Assembly (NCBI RefSeq): GCF_024972775.1 | Contig: NZ_CP092282.1 | Coordinates: forward strand, 3,651,001-3,715,000 | Direction: 5' to 3' | Origin: Dehalobacter sp. DCM | GTDB lineage: Bacteria > Bacillota > Desulfitobacteriia > Desulfitobacteriales > Syntrophobotulaceae | Length of the DNA stretch: 64,000 nt | Shown here: in pieces, positions 8,553 to 16,344 of the stretch | How positions within the stretch are numbered: position 1 is the stretch's first letter | How the letters are laid out: every line of letters begins with the position of its first letter | Notes under the pieces: model-generated | What the model saw: only the letters and a program-made list of their open reading frames with translations | Databases searched by the model: none | What the model was told of the DNA's origin: nothing | Position numbers and translations under genes: made by a program

Positions 8553-8800
8553 ATATGGTTTATTTTGTAAATTTATGTTATAATTTCCCTGCAACAGATT
8601 GAGAGCAGAGCGTTCGGCATTCCCTATCTTTCAATAGAAAGAAATAGACCGCCACCCTACAATGTAACGGTCTAATCCGAAAACATAAGCCGACCGCCTA
8701 TAAAGCGGCTGTTGTGGGAAATCATGTTAACCGCATGATTCCTCTTACAATATTATATGCCATATTTAAGTTAAAACACATAGCTAGATGTAAAATTTTG
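8553..8800. repeat. Toxin-antitoxin element, copy A (toxin deleted)
   Basis: Both outer ends of the dispersed element are present: a TATGGTTTATTTTG-type left end with TTATAAT, and an ATTATATGCCATATTTAAG right end. The interior jumps from GGCATTCCCT directly to ATCTTTCAATAG. The ribosome binding site, start codon and nearly all of the toxin frame are therefore gone. The last toxin codons, the TAGACCG/CGGTCTA stem, the GCCG..CGGC stem and the AATCATG/CATGATT stem remain. No toxin can be made from it. Confidence 0.8.
8635..8745 (-). ncRNA. Predicted orphan antisense RNA of copy A
   Basis: A minus-strand TATAAT (plus 8752-8757) would start a transcript near 8745. It runs through the AATCATG and GCCG stems and ends at the TAGACCG/CGGTCTA stem followed by T-rich sequence near 8640. 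This is the same antitoxin layout as the intact copies, but here it has no toxin partner. Length and ends are inferred from the signals only. Confidence 0.45.
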
Positions 8801-8851
8801 TCAACCATTCCTCATCTATGCTACGCCTCAATGAAGATCTCTAACCCTTAT

Positions 8852-10120
8852 TCAATTAATTCTTTTATATATGTTACCTTCCATGAGGGAACCCCAAGAA
8901 GATCCATGATAAATCAATTCATCTTCTGATATCACTTCGAATCTATATTCATCAGGATCTAGTTTATCGAAAACTAGATCGATGCATCCATTGTCTCGTT
9001 CATTCGTTTTCCACACCCCTGTTAATTCTTCCATCCCCTCTAGGAAATTGATCGTAAAGAGAAAGGAATTATCCGCATTCAGTTTAATTGTAGAACAGTA
9101 TTTTAATGTATATATTTCTGCTGATACTTCTTTTTTACCATAGCAAAATGTATACTCTTCCATAAATTTTCCGATTATTTTTCTCGGGCTTAATACTACC
9201 TTGGCAATGGTTGCATCACCATCGGATTCAATTTGAAAAAATACGATCAGGCCTTGATTATTTTCAATATCAAGCGTTACAGAATATTGAGAAGTTCCGG
9301 TTTCTAGCCGGGGGAAATAGATTTTAGCAGGCTTATCCTCAGTACAGTTTTTTAACGCTATGAGCGTTCCGGCCCCATATTCGTTTTGGCCCCCGCCGTC
9401 GAGGTTAACTGTGATCTCTTCCGCAAGTTCTTTGCTGCAAAGGGCTTTCAGATCCTCATATTTTTGGTTTTGGGAAGCAATATAGCACTTCACCGCACGG
9501 CTCATGATCATTTCCTCCTGCCGGGGAGAAATACATTCCAGCAGCTTGGCCGCCTCAGCTTCCGTAGGCTTTTGATAACCTATTTTTGTTCCCATGATTT
9601 CTACCAAACCATCGGAAAAGCAGACAATGTCGTCATACCAATACAGATCGTCTTCTGTTAAACTGGAATATCCTGTAACGGTCCAGATACCGCCTTCCCC
9701 TTTTTTCTCAGGTTGGGCAACGTTTATAAATACCGAATTATGATCATCCCATGCATAAAGAAATGAAGAAATCCCATCCGGTCCATGATACAGATTCTCC
9801 GCTTGCCCTCCGGAAAGGTTTAACATTCGAACGGCACTTGTGTCTGGAACCAGGAGAAAGCCTGCCTTTCCGTTATCGGCTTGTTTTTGCAGCGCCGCTG
9901 TTTCTTCCCGGGAAAGAGAAGGAATCCCCTTTTGATAAGCCTGAGCAAATTTTGCCGGCGAATCAATTTGAGTCGCAGATAATACGGGAACATGACTTTC
10001 AGGTTCCGATTGGACCTGTGAATTTTTGGTTGCCGAACTACAGCCTGATATGTATCCAAAAATAAAGATTAAAGCAATTATTACGCTCACTCTGTATATT
10101 TTGTTGTTTAACCTGAACAT
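8852..10120 (-). CDS. Lipoprotein, function unknown
   Basis: The 422-residue protein has a type II signal peptide (VSVIIALIFIFGYISGC), with Cys about residue 27 as the lipidation site, and a Ser/Glu-rich linker. No catalytic motif is evident. The last ~80 residues (GVWKTNERDNGCIDLVFD .. ELIYHGSSWG) resemble a lipocalin-like stress-strand region seen in small exported proteins, but this is a weak impression. Pieces of both ends of this gene recur as a remnant at 28836-29000, showing duplication followed by internal deletion. I do not recognise the family. Confidence 0.75.
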   Translation of the reverse strand: MFRLNNKIYRVSVIIALIFIFGYISGCSSATKNSQVQSEPESHVPVLSATQIDSPAKFAQAYQKGIPSLSREETAALQKQADNGKAGFLLVPDTSAVRMLNLSGGQAENLYHGPDGISSFLYAWDDHNSVFINVAQPEKKGEGGIWTVTGYSSLTEDDLYWYDDIVCFSDGLVEIMGTKIGYQKPTEAEAAKLLECISPRQEEMIMSRAVKCYIASQNQKYEDLKALCSKELAEEITVNLDGGGQNEYGAGTLIALKNCTEDKPAKIYFPRLETGTSQYSVTLDIENNQGLIVFFQIESDGDATIAKVVLSPRKIIGKFMEEYTFCYGKKEVSAEIYTLKYCSTIKLNADNSFLFTINFLEGMEELTGVWKTNERDNGCIDLVFDKLDPDEYRFEVISEDELIYHGSSWGSLMEGNIYKRIN

Positions 10121-10250
10121 CCTATCCCCTCACCTTACTGCCTAATTCTCATACATTATATCACTTTTAAGGATTTATTTGTCTATTTGGCCTGTCTGGA
10201 TACACAAGACTTTCCCTGTTGAATAAATTAACCAATTAAACACCTATACC

Positions 10251-10308
10251 AATTCATTAACCTTGCCAGCAATTGATATTGCTATGCCAGAAAATTCAGC
10301 ACCATTAA
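10251..10308 (-). pseudogene. Fragment matching the 3' end of ydbT
   Basis: The sequence containing CCTTGCCAGCAA, GATATTGCT and AAATTCAGCACC matches 26709-26762 (the last codons of the YdbT-like gene) at most positions over ~55 bases in the same orientation. It carries no start and is flanked on the right by toxin-element copy B. It is a second example of a gene-end scar touching the element. Confidence 0.55.
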
Positions 10309-10341
10309 TGTTATTATATGGCTTATTTTGGCATTATATGG

Positions 10342-10406
10342 TATAATCATCCTGCAACAGACGGCGTGCAGGGCGGTCGGCACTCCCTCCGGAAGGAGGT
10401 GATGCC
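10342..10406 (+). promoter_or_regulatory. Promoter and RBS-sequestering leader of toxin copy B
   Basis: TATAAT at 10342-10347 is preceded by TGG (extended -10). In the leader, CCTGC/GCAGG can pair. GGCA plus CCTCC (10379-10390) can pair with GGAGG plus TGCC (10395-10406), burying the ribosome binding site in a hairpin. The same pairing is preserved in all copies that keep a toxin start. Confidence 0.65.
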
Positions 10407-10407
10407 C

Positions 10408-10491
10408 ATGGATATATTCCAAACTTTGATGCTGATGGTTTCGTTTGCGACTTTGGTCGTTTTGATACTATCCTTCAAAAACAGGAAATAG
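10408..10491 (+). CDS. Putative holin-like type I toxin peptide (27 aa), copy B
   Basis: The frame starts MDIFQTLMLMVSF and ends LSFKNRK before TAG 10489-10491. It is a single hydrophobic helix with an acidic residue at the N-terminus and a basic tail, the pattern of the Hol-Tox family of short membrane peptides. ATG 10408 is chosen over 10402 because AGGAGG is 8 bases from it and only 2 from the other. Family members are thought to depolarise the membrane when overproduced. A convergent antisense RNA overlaps its 3' end. The family call is from memory of the short consensus. Confidence 0.75.
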   Translation: MDIFQTLMLMVSFATLVVLILSFKNRK

Positions 10492-10590
10492 ACCGCCCCT
10501 CCAAGGTCAACGGTCTATTCCGTTCACTTTCGCCGATCGCTCTAAAAGCGGCTGTTGCGAGGAATCATGTAGTAGCATGATTCCTCTTTG
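10482..10590 (-). ncRNA. Predicted antisense antitoxin RNA, copy B
   Basis: A minus-strand TATAAT (plus 10596-10601) would start a transcript near 10589. It folds through the 11-bp GAGGAATCATG stem and the GCCG/CGGC region, and ends at AATAGACCG/CGGTCTATT (plus 10487-10519) followed by T-rich sequence on that strand. It covers the toxin stop codon and the whole toxin 3' UTR. This is the convergent layout of txpA/RatA-type modules. Ends are inferred. Confidence 0.6.
10559..10590 (+). terminator. Terminator of toxin mRNA, copy B
   Basis: GAGGAATCATG (10559-10569) pairs perfectly with CATGATTCCTC (10576-10586), and T-rich sequence follows. It also forms the 5' stem of the antisense RNA. Confidence 0.75.
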
Positions 10591-10830
10591 CTTATATTAT
10601 ATACCATATTTAAGTTATAATACATAGTTATTTGTAAAATTTTGGACGCCTGAGTTCACCGCGTATTTATCAGTTATCAAATGCCTCTATCCATGTTTTT
10701 AATTGAATCTTATGTTAATTTTACCTTTATTACCAACAATATTGCAATGATATTCAACGCTTGCTGCTTTACAATAATTCTTGTTATAAATCTTTACATT
10801 TATCAAGTATTTTTTTATGGAGGGAAAATA

Positions 10831-12951
10831 TTGAAAAGCAGAAAAGCAATGGCAATAATTTTGCTGTCTTTTTTACTTATTTTTGGGAATGTTACATCGG
10901 CGCCGGCCCTGGCACTGGCGCTTAATCCTGCTCAAGGGATGGTCAGTCCAGGTGTCCTGCATACGCTTTATGTTAATAACAGGCAGCTCTATGCCTGGGG
11001 AGACAATACTTTCGGGGAGCTTGGGGACGGTTCCCGGATAACCCGTCTTATGCCGGTGAAAATCCCATTCGATAAAGGCGTGATTTCTTCGGTTTCCGCC
11101 GGGTTAGGATTCAGCCTTATTTTGACAACGGACGGTAAGCTCTGGTTTTTTGGCCTGACCATGTCACCCGATAATCCCTATCAAACGACACCGGTGGAAG
11201 TGCTGGATTCCGTGAAGGCGATATCGGCCGGAACGGATTTTGCCCTGGCTCTGAAAGATGACGGTACTGTCTGGGCGTGGGGCAATAACACCCGCGGCCA
11301 GCTGGGAGACGGAAGCAGCGAACAACGGCTCTCTTATATCCAGGTTCCGAATCTTACCGGGATTACCCAGATTTCCGCCGGTGCGGACCATAGCATGGCG
11401 CTTGACCAAAACGGCAAGGTATGGACTTGGGGCGCAAATACGTATGGCCAGCTGGGAACCGGAGACAGCACGGACAGAAATACCCCGTTCCAGGTAACAC
11501 AGCTCAGCAATATTAAACAAGTATCGGCAGGCTACGAGTACAGCTTAACCTTAAATACAAGCGGCAAAGCATACGCCTGGGGAAAAAATGATGTCGGACA
11601 GCTCGGCGTGGGGAAAAATACGTATCAACCGGAAAAAACACCGGTTCCGGTTTGTTTAAATAATGATACATTATTAAGCATTGAAGCAGGATCATCCAAC
11701 TCATTTGCTAAAGATTACGCCAATGATTTATGTGCGTGGGGCGACAACCGGACTTACCTGATAAGAGACGCAAATCACGATTATTACAAAGATTACTTTG
11801 ATTATCCTGTAGAAATATATGTACCATACGAGGATAGTGTAGCTGCAGGGTTTAACAATGCTTTTGTCGTTACATCGTTCGGATTAGTAGCCCATGGTTC
11901 CAACTTCACCGGCCAGCTGGGCGATGGGACAATGCTTTACAGCTATAGCTTCTACGATGTTCTGCTTGATCAAAATATTTCCGCGGCACACCGTCTGGGC
12001 GGCAACAACCGTTTCGAAACCGCCGTGAAAATTTCCAACAGCGGTTGGCCTTATGGGTTGCTACCAAGTATGCTTCCAGATATAGGGTTTCCTGACGGGT
12101 ATGGAACGTCAGTTGTTTTGGCCAGAGCCGATTCGTTCCCGGATGCGCTTTCCGGAACGCCATTGGCTGCCGGCCTTGCCGCTCCCATTCTTTTGACAAA
12201 CAAAAATACGCTTTCCCCCGAAACCGCTGCAGAAATAGAACGCCTCGGTCCCAAGACAATTTACCTGCTTGGCGGTGAAGGGGCTATTTCCAAAAATATC
12301 AGTAATCAATTAAAGAACGACGGTTACACGGTCATCAGGCTTGGAGGCACGGATCGTTTTGATACTTCTTACAAAATTGCACAATACCTTTATGACCATA
12401 AATTGACAAGTGGTGAGAAAGCGGTTGTCTGCAACGGTCTGAATTATCCTGACGCGCTTTCGGTATCATCAGCTGCCGGGTATCAGAGAATGCCGATCCT
12501 CCTGACCATGCCTAATAAATTATCACCGCCCGCACAGACGGCAATTACCGAACTGGGTGTTAAAAAGACTTTCGTCATCGGCGGAACCGGTGTTGTATCG
12601 GATGGTATCCTGCTACAACTCCCGGATGCTGTACGTTACGGTGGAGCAGACCGTTATGATACCTCCCTTCAAGTCGCCAAGAATATGGGGATGGATACCG
12701 GAACCGTATTTTTGGCCAGCGGCAAAAATTTCCCGGATGCCTTGGCAGGTTCGGTGCTAGCAGCTTTTACAAACAGTCCGGTCATATTAGTCGGAAACAA
12801 TCCACCGAATTTGGAGAAGTATAATACCATATTAAATCAGTTAACCAGAAATATTTATGTCCTTGGTGGTGACAGCGTTATTAATGACGACCTATTATTC
12901 TCTATGGAAGACAAATACTTTGCATATATTGATGTCTATTATGAAATTTAA
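10831..12951 (+). CDS. Exported cell-wall-binding protein: RCC1 repeats plus three CW_binding_2 repeats
   Basis: The 706-residue protein is read from TTG 10831, which follows GGAGGG and opens directly into a signal peptide (AIILLSFLLIFGNVTSAPAL). The upstream in-frame ATG at 10681 would add an implausible 50-residue extension, so it is rejected. Residues ~45-385 are RCC1-type repeats (YAWGDNTFGELGDGS, VWAWGNNTRGQLGDGS, VWTWGANTYGQLGTGD, AYAWGKNDVGQLGVG), predicted to form a seven-bladed propeller. The last ~310 residues are three CW_binding_2 repeats (GGNNRFETA, GGTDRFDTS, GGADRYDTS) with DSFPDALSG-like motifs. It is a wall-attached surface protein; the ligand of the propeller is unknown. Confidence 0.88.
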   Translation: MKSRKAMAIILLSFLLIFGNVTSAPALALALNPAQGMVSPGVLHTLYVNNRQLYAWGDNTFGELGDGSRITRLMPVKIPFDKGVISSVSAGLGFSLILTTDGKLWFFGLTMSPDNPYQTTPVEVLDSVKAISAGTDFALALKDDGTVWAWGNNTRGQLGDGSSEQRLSYIQVPNLTGITQISAGADHSMALDQNGKVWTWGANTYGQLGTGDSTDRNTPFQVTQLSNIKQVSAGYEYSLTLNTSGKAYAWGKNDVGQLGVGKNTYQPEKTPVPVCLNNDTLLSIEAGSSNSFAKDYANDLCAWGDNRTYLIRDANHDYYKDYFDYPVEIYVPYEDSVAAGFNNAFVVTSFGLVAHGSNFTGQLGDGTMLYSYSFYDVLLDQNISAAHRLGGNNRFETAVKISNSGWPYGLLPSMLPDIGFPDGYGTSVVLARADSFPDALSGTPLAAGLAAPILLTNKNTLSPETAAEIERLGPKTIYLLGGEGAISKNISNQLKNDGYTVIRLGGTDRFDTSYKIAQYLYDHKLTSGEKAVVCNGLNYPDALSVSSAAGYQRMPILLTMPNKLSPPAQTAITELGVKKTFVIGGTGVVSDGILLQLPDAVRYGGADRYDTSLQVAKNMGMDTGTVFLASGKNFPDALAGSVLAAFTNSPVILVGNNPPNLEKYNTILNQLTRNIYVLGGDSVINDDLLFSMEDKYFAYIDVYYEI

Positions 12952-13252
12952 AAGGTAATACCGGCGAGAATCTCTGGATTTTGCTGGGCTGCTTGCTAAA
13001 ATCGGCGGTATTCATTTGATAGACAGCCAGATAAGTCAGGTTCGGAATTCCGCTAAGTTGCAAGTTAATGTCATTGAGATCATCGCTAGCCTTAGCCAGA
13101 TCGTAAATCTCACTTGCTGTCCTGCTTTTGTTAATTTCGTTTGTCTGCTCGCTCAAAACTGTGTAATAGGTGTTATCATTGCCGGTCAGGGCTTTATTTT
13201 TCCAGACATAAAGCTCGGCGCTCCTCTCCGGACAGGGATTCTCAAAATCCAT
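12902..13252 (-). CDS. Hypothetical protein, C-terminus probably truncated
   Basis: The 116-residue frame begins MDFENPCPERSAELYVWKN. Its ATG overlaps the TGA of the upstream lipoprotein gene (TGATG), so it is translationally coupled. Residues up to about 95 (ASEIYDLAKASDDLND .. LAVYQMNTADFSK) look like a real folded domain. The tail lies antisense to the end of the RCC1/CW_binding_2 gene and looks non-native. I do not recognise the family with confidence. The overlap of 50 bases with the converging gene suggests that the true 3' end was lost. Confidence 0.5.
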   Translation of the reverse strand: MDFENPCPERSAELYVWKNKALTGNDNTYYTVLSEQTNEINKSRTASEIYDLAKASDDLNDINLQLSGIPNLTYLAVYQMNTADFSKQPSKIQRFSPVLPFKFHNRHQYMQSICLP

Positions 13253-13692
13253 CAAAGTAACCCCGCCCAGACCTGGCCGTAATTATTGATCAGCCAGGGA
13301 CTGTCTTTATCCTGGCGGATGAGGGTGAAGCCGATATATACGTTTTCCCCGCTTTGGTCAGGTACTTTGGTTTCGTCATACTGAACATTGATATAGGCAT
13401 CCACCAGGGCGATGTTTTCTTTGGTCAGTCCCATTTTAGCGGCATGTTCATCTTCCAGAATATTTTGCAGATGCTGGGCGTTTTCAACCGCCCAGACACT
13501 ATTAATGGAAAGGCTGATCACGCCAAAATCGTTTTTTCTGTCCTCCAGATGCTTCGTCACAACTTCAACGGCCGCGTCTTTGTCAGCCTGGCTAAGTTGT
13601 TCTGCCGCATCGCCCGTCTGAGAACTGCTGCAGCCCGCACCTAAGGCAAATAAGAAAATGGTTATCAGGAGATACATCTTTCTTCGCATCAA
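13252..13692 (-). CDS. Small lipoprotein, DUF4829-like
   Basis: The 146-residue protein has a lipoprotein signal (LLITIFLFALGAGC, Cys about residue 21), then a helix-rich start (SQADKDAAVEVVTKHLEDRK) and a strand-rich end finishing DSPWLINNYGQVWAGLL. The layout of an N-terminal helix followed by a W-containing sheet fits the NTF2-like DUF4829 type, which is a low-confidence call. The stop overlaps the start of the next ORF. It is exported and attached to the membrane; the role is unknown. Confidence 0.65.
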   Translation of the reverse strand: MMRRKMYLLITIFLFALGAGCSSSQTGDAAEQLSQADKDAAVEVVTKHLEDRKNDFGVISLSINSVWAVENAQHLQNILEDEHAAKMGLTKENIALVDAYINVQYDETKVPDQSGENVYIGFTLIRQDKDSPWLINNYGQVWAGLL

Positions 13693-13722
13693 AAATTCCT
13701 CCTCCCCAAGATATGCCCATCA

Positions 13723-13875
13723 TCACTTAACCAGTTCCCCATATGTCCACTCTTCGTCGGTGAATTCCAGCGTGTATTTAGCTAAGACCGCCTGAACGTT
13801 CTTTTTTGCAGCAGGTATTCGGCGTAATCCTGCCCATCCTTAAACCCCTGGCCAGGTACTGTCGCAGGACAGATA
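13723..13875 (-). pseudogene. Frameshifted gene remnant
   Basis: Two coherent pieces lie in different frames: GFKDGQDYAEYLLQK, then NVQAVLAKYTLEF .. EEWTYGELVK, ending at TGA (plus 13723-13725). They meet at a TTTTTT run near 13802, so a one-base slip separates them. There is no start codon or upstream domain. It precedes the lipoprotein gene in the same direction and is probably the end of a lost operon member. Confidence 0.5.
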
Positions 13876-13971
13876 GGTGAAATCAAATAAGATATAACTA
13901 TATAGATCGAACTCCAATCAACCGAATCAACTTCTTTTAATGACTAATTGACAGGAATATTTTCCTATTTT

Positions 13972-14661
13972 CTATATTCCATGATATATCATTTTTACTG
14001 ATTGTTTTTCATTATAGAGATCGTATCTGAATGTCTCCCAATACCAATGAGAATCCTGTACTTCTTCGGCGGTACAACCATCCGCTAAATTGACTGTAAT
14101 ATTTTTATCAATGCTGAAAACATTGCGATGGCCAAAGGTTTTGTACTGTTCATCCAATTCAATCAATTCTGTATCAAAGTAATTCATTAATGATCCCGGC
14201 AAATATAATCTAACTTTGAAATCAGTTGTATCCCTACCGTGATCAATTAATGTTAGTTTTATTTTTAGCGTCGCTTCACTATCTGTTACATCTAAAATTT
14301 TAAAATTCGCATCCTTTAAATCTATAGACTTCAGCCCATCATTTATTGTCCAGAAATACGCTGTTTTTACTGCTTCCACTGAACTCCTCATTATCGGCAC
14401 AACCAGGATGATTACAGTCAAAAATATCAGTAATTTACTTTTACTGGCATAACGTTCCAAGCGAAATAATCCCCTTATACCGATAACGAATATGATCAAC
14501 GGAATTATTCCCGATAAATAAACAACTGAATTCTCGAATCTTATTGGCCCGATTACATATTGCATGATTGAATATGAATCTCTGGGCAGTTTACAGGTTA
14601 GCAGCACAGATACGAATATTATTCCCAAATATTTAAACAGCTCTTTATTGCCCTTAATCAC
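13972..14661 (-). CDS. Membrane protein, function unknown
   Basis: The 229-residue protein starts at GTG 14661, 6 bases after GAGGGGGG. It has three membrane segments (about 8-22, 44-65, 75-93) and an extracytoplasmic C-terminal domain of ~130 residues with alternating strands (FKILDVTDSEATLKIKL .. FKVRLYLPGSLMNYF). No family is recognised. It is a single gene with no operon partner: upstream is spacer and downstream are decayed genes. Confidence 0.65.
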   Translation of the reverse strand: MIKGNKELFKYLGIIFVSVLLTCKLPRDSYSIMQYVIGPIRFENSVVYLSGIIPLIIFVIGIRGLFRLERYASKSKLLIFLTVIILVVPIMRSSVEAVKTAYFWTINDGLKSIDLKDANFKILDVTDSEATLKIKLTLIDHGRDTTDFKVRLYLPGSLMNYFDTELIELDEQYKTFGHRNVFSIDKNITVNLADGCTAEEVQDSHWYWETFRYDLYNEKQSVKMIYHGI

Positions 14662-14811
14662 ATCAATCCCCCCTCATCAACTTATATTCTACCTTCTCCA
14701 GAGAAGAACTCCGAAATGTTATGTCTTATAATACTAGAATACCGCAACCGCAGACCCTATCTTCTATCTGATTTTGGTTAAATTAACTCACTGATCATGC
14801 AAAAATAAACG

Positions 14812-14890
14812 CAAGCCCCTGAAGCCGCATAAGAGAGATAAAATAAGCCTTACAAAGAAGGAAACGCACTGACGATAGAGAAGCATAGCA
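14812..14890 (+). pseudogene. Fragment matching the 3' end of the S4-domain gene
   Basis: Sequence with CCCCTGAAG, GATAAAATAAGCC, AAGAAGG and GAAGCAT in order aligns with 31138-31225 near the end of the gene at 30592, with small gaps and in the same orientation. It is followed by a strong hairpin, just as the intact gene is followed by its terminator. It cannot be translated as a protein. Confidence 0.5.
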
Positions 14891-14899
14891 ATTGAAAAT

Positions 14900-14938
14900 A
14901 AAATACTAAACCCCTCGTAAGAAGGGGTTTAGTATTTT
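14900..14938. terminator. Bidirectional rho-independent terminator
   Basis: A perfect 16-bp stem (AAAATACTAAACCCCT with its complement) surrounds a 7-base loop, with A-run and T-run edges on the two sides. It lies in non-coding sequence after a gene remnant and may be the surviving terminator of that duplicated gene. Confidence 0.8.
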
Positions 14939-14994
14939 ACTTTCGTTCCATAAAAAGAAATTAACCGCCCACTTCAGATGGATAACGGTCTATT
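14939..14994 (+). pseudogene. 3' remnant of a toxin-element copy
   Basis: ACTTTCGTTCCA, then AAAAAGAAATTAACCGCC, then GATGGATAACGGTCTATT matches the toxin 3' end and antitoxin-terminator stem of copy E (48439-48497). The toxin stop region is mutated and the rest of the element is missing. A sixth locus was therefore once occupied. Confidence 0.6.
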
Positions 14995-15040
14995 AATTGT
15001 ATTTTTTTGTTAATATATGTTTTATATTGGTATTGTATCT

Positions 15041-15095
15041 ATGGATAAATCAGACTTAATCCTGGTTAATCCTGGACAAATTGAATTCCCTGGAA
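15041..15095 (+). pseudogene. Fragment of the coiled-coil gene found at 981
   Basis: ATGGATAAATCAGACTTAAT matches the start of the 981 gene (first ~16 codons, ending GAATTCC.TGGA), but carries a 10-base tandem duplication of TTAATCCTGG that breaks the frame. It overlaps the 3' end of the converging YibE/F gene. Confidence 0.7.
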
Positions 15096-16223
15096 TTTAT
15101 CATCCCGTTTTTTAGTAAGAAGAAGCCCCGAAGTGACTGCGGTAAACGGCGCGACTGCAACCAGCCCAAAACTGCCCACGATCGTATGCAGGATCTCCAT
15201 GGATACGTATTTTAAATTGAACATGTCTTGAACCGGTGTCCCCTGGGCCATAAAAAACATCAGCAGCGCAATATAGCCTCCGGTGTAGGCGAACAACAGC
15301 GTCGTCGTCATGGTTCCAACCACCGTCCTGCCGATTTTCAGTCCGGACATCATGGCTTCCTTTGCCGTTATGTCCGGTTTTTTGGCTACGACTTCATCAA
15401 CAGCCGCGGCAATATCCATTGCCAAATCCATCAACGCACCGGCTGAAGCGATAAAGACCACCGCAATCAATATCTCGGTTAAATTCAGGTGGGCATACCC
15501 TGCATAGAGAAGACTCTCGGAATAGGGCAGTACTGCACCATGAATCTTGAAGCAATTCCCGAAAATCAACGCCAGGATCGCCGTAAGGAACGTTCCCAGC
15601 AGCGAACCAAGGACAGCGGCCACGGACTTTCGGTTAAGTCCTCCGACCATAAAAATGATGATCGTCGTGGCTGTGACTACAAAATACAGCGAAATGATAA
15701 CCGGACTCCAGCCCTTCAGCAGGAGGGGCACCAGGAGCTTCCAAATCATCAGCACAATTAATAGAAAGGAAATAAGTGCTTTGGCGCCGGTCCAACGGGC
15801 AAATAAGATCAGAAAAATAGCAAAAAGACCAATTAAGATTCCTTCCATCTGAAGGCGATAATGATCGACCATGGTAATATTTCGAATCGTTTGCCCGGTG
15901 TGATCAATGACTACCAAAGCTTTGTCGCCAACCGAAAACGCTTTATCCATCTCCAGTCTGCCGGTAAACCGGTTGTGCGCCAGCGCTTGCTCTCCTTGGA
16001 AAGGGCCGTTGAGAATTTCAACCCGGCATACTTGTTCCCCTTCCATGACGAAACTAATGGTTTGATGAATATTCGAATTATCGACTTCCAATACTTTGGC
16101 CACGGCTCGCTCACTGTCAGGATACGTATTTTCTCGGAATCCGGTCGGCATAAGCGCAAGGGCAGCAACAAAAATTATGACAAAAACAATAAAAATGCGT
16201 TCCTTTAAAGGCAATCGATTCAT
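15066..16223 (-). CDS. YibE/F-family membrane protein
   Basis: The 385-residue protein has an N-terminal membrane anchor, an extracytoplasmic segment (~30-125) and about seven further membrane helices. Family features include LIGLFAIFLILFARWTGAKA, GGLNRKSVAAVLGSLLGT, the ASAGALMDLAMDIAAAVDE segment and GRTVVGTMTTTLLFAYTGGY. YibE/F proteins are widespread in Firmicutes and their substrate is unknown. ATG 16223 is chosen 9 bases after GGAGG; TTG 16226 is the alternative. The last ~9 codons are read from sequence antisense to a fragment of another gene, so the natural C-terminus has probably been replaced. Confidence 0.88.
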   Translation of the reverse strand: MNRLPLKERIFIVFVIIFVAALALMPTGFRENTYPDSERAVAKVLEVDNSNIHQTISFVMEGEQVCRVEILNGPFQGEQALAHNRFTGRLEMDKAFSVGDKALVVIDHTGQTIRNITMVDHYRLQMEGILIGLFAIFLILFARWTGAKALISFLLIVLMIWKLLVPLLLKGWSPVIISLYFVVTATTIIIFMVGGLNRKSVAAVLGSLLGTFLTAILALIFGNCFKIHGAVLPYSESLLYAGYAHLNLTEILIAVVFIASAGALMDLAMDIAAAVDEVVAKKPDITAKEAMMSGLKIGRTVVGTMTTTLLFAYTGGYIALLMFFMAQGTPVQDMFNLKYVSMEILHTIVGSFGLVAVAPFTAVTSGLLLTKKRDDKFQGIQFVQD

Positions 16224-16279
16224 CAATTTTTTCCTCCGTGAGTATTCCTTTCATCTGACTTACCTTCGTTCTATTCAGC

Positions 16280-16310
16280 AAAAACCTGAGCGGAAACAAT
16301 CCCGCTCAGG
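16280..16310 (-). terminator. Terminator of the alkaline phosphatase gene
   Basis: On the minus strand CTGAGCGG and CCGCTCAG form a stem after the gene's stop, followed by a T-run (plus-strand AAAAA at 16280-16284). Confidence 0.8.
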
Positions 16311-16344
16311 ACAGGTGGAGGCAATAACGATTGAGTTTCGCTAT

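Larger units (their letters stand above)
10314..10645. repeat. Toxin-antitoxin element, copy B (intact)
   Basis: This is a complete copy of the ~300 bp dispersed element: left AT-rich end with extended -10, 5' leader palindromes, 27-codon toxin frame, three conserved stems, and the right AT-rich end (ATTATATACCATATTTAAG .. TTGTAAAATTTT). It matches copy D at most positions throughout, including the non-coding parts, so the whole unit and not just the ORF is conserved. Confidence 0.85.

Noticed and set aside
8714-8929. 71-codon plus-strand ORF spanning copy A and the lipoprotein gene end
   Set aside because: It crosses a repeat scar and runs antisense to the lipoprotein gene, with no ribosome binding site.
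10681-10830. N-terminal extension of the RCC1/CW_binding_2 protein from ATG 10681
   Set aside because: TTG 10831 has GGAGGG and opens straight into a signal peptide; the extension would place a hydrophobic stretch before it without a ribosome binding site.
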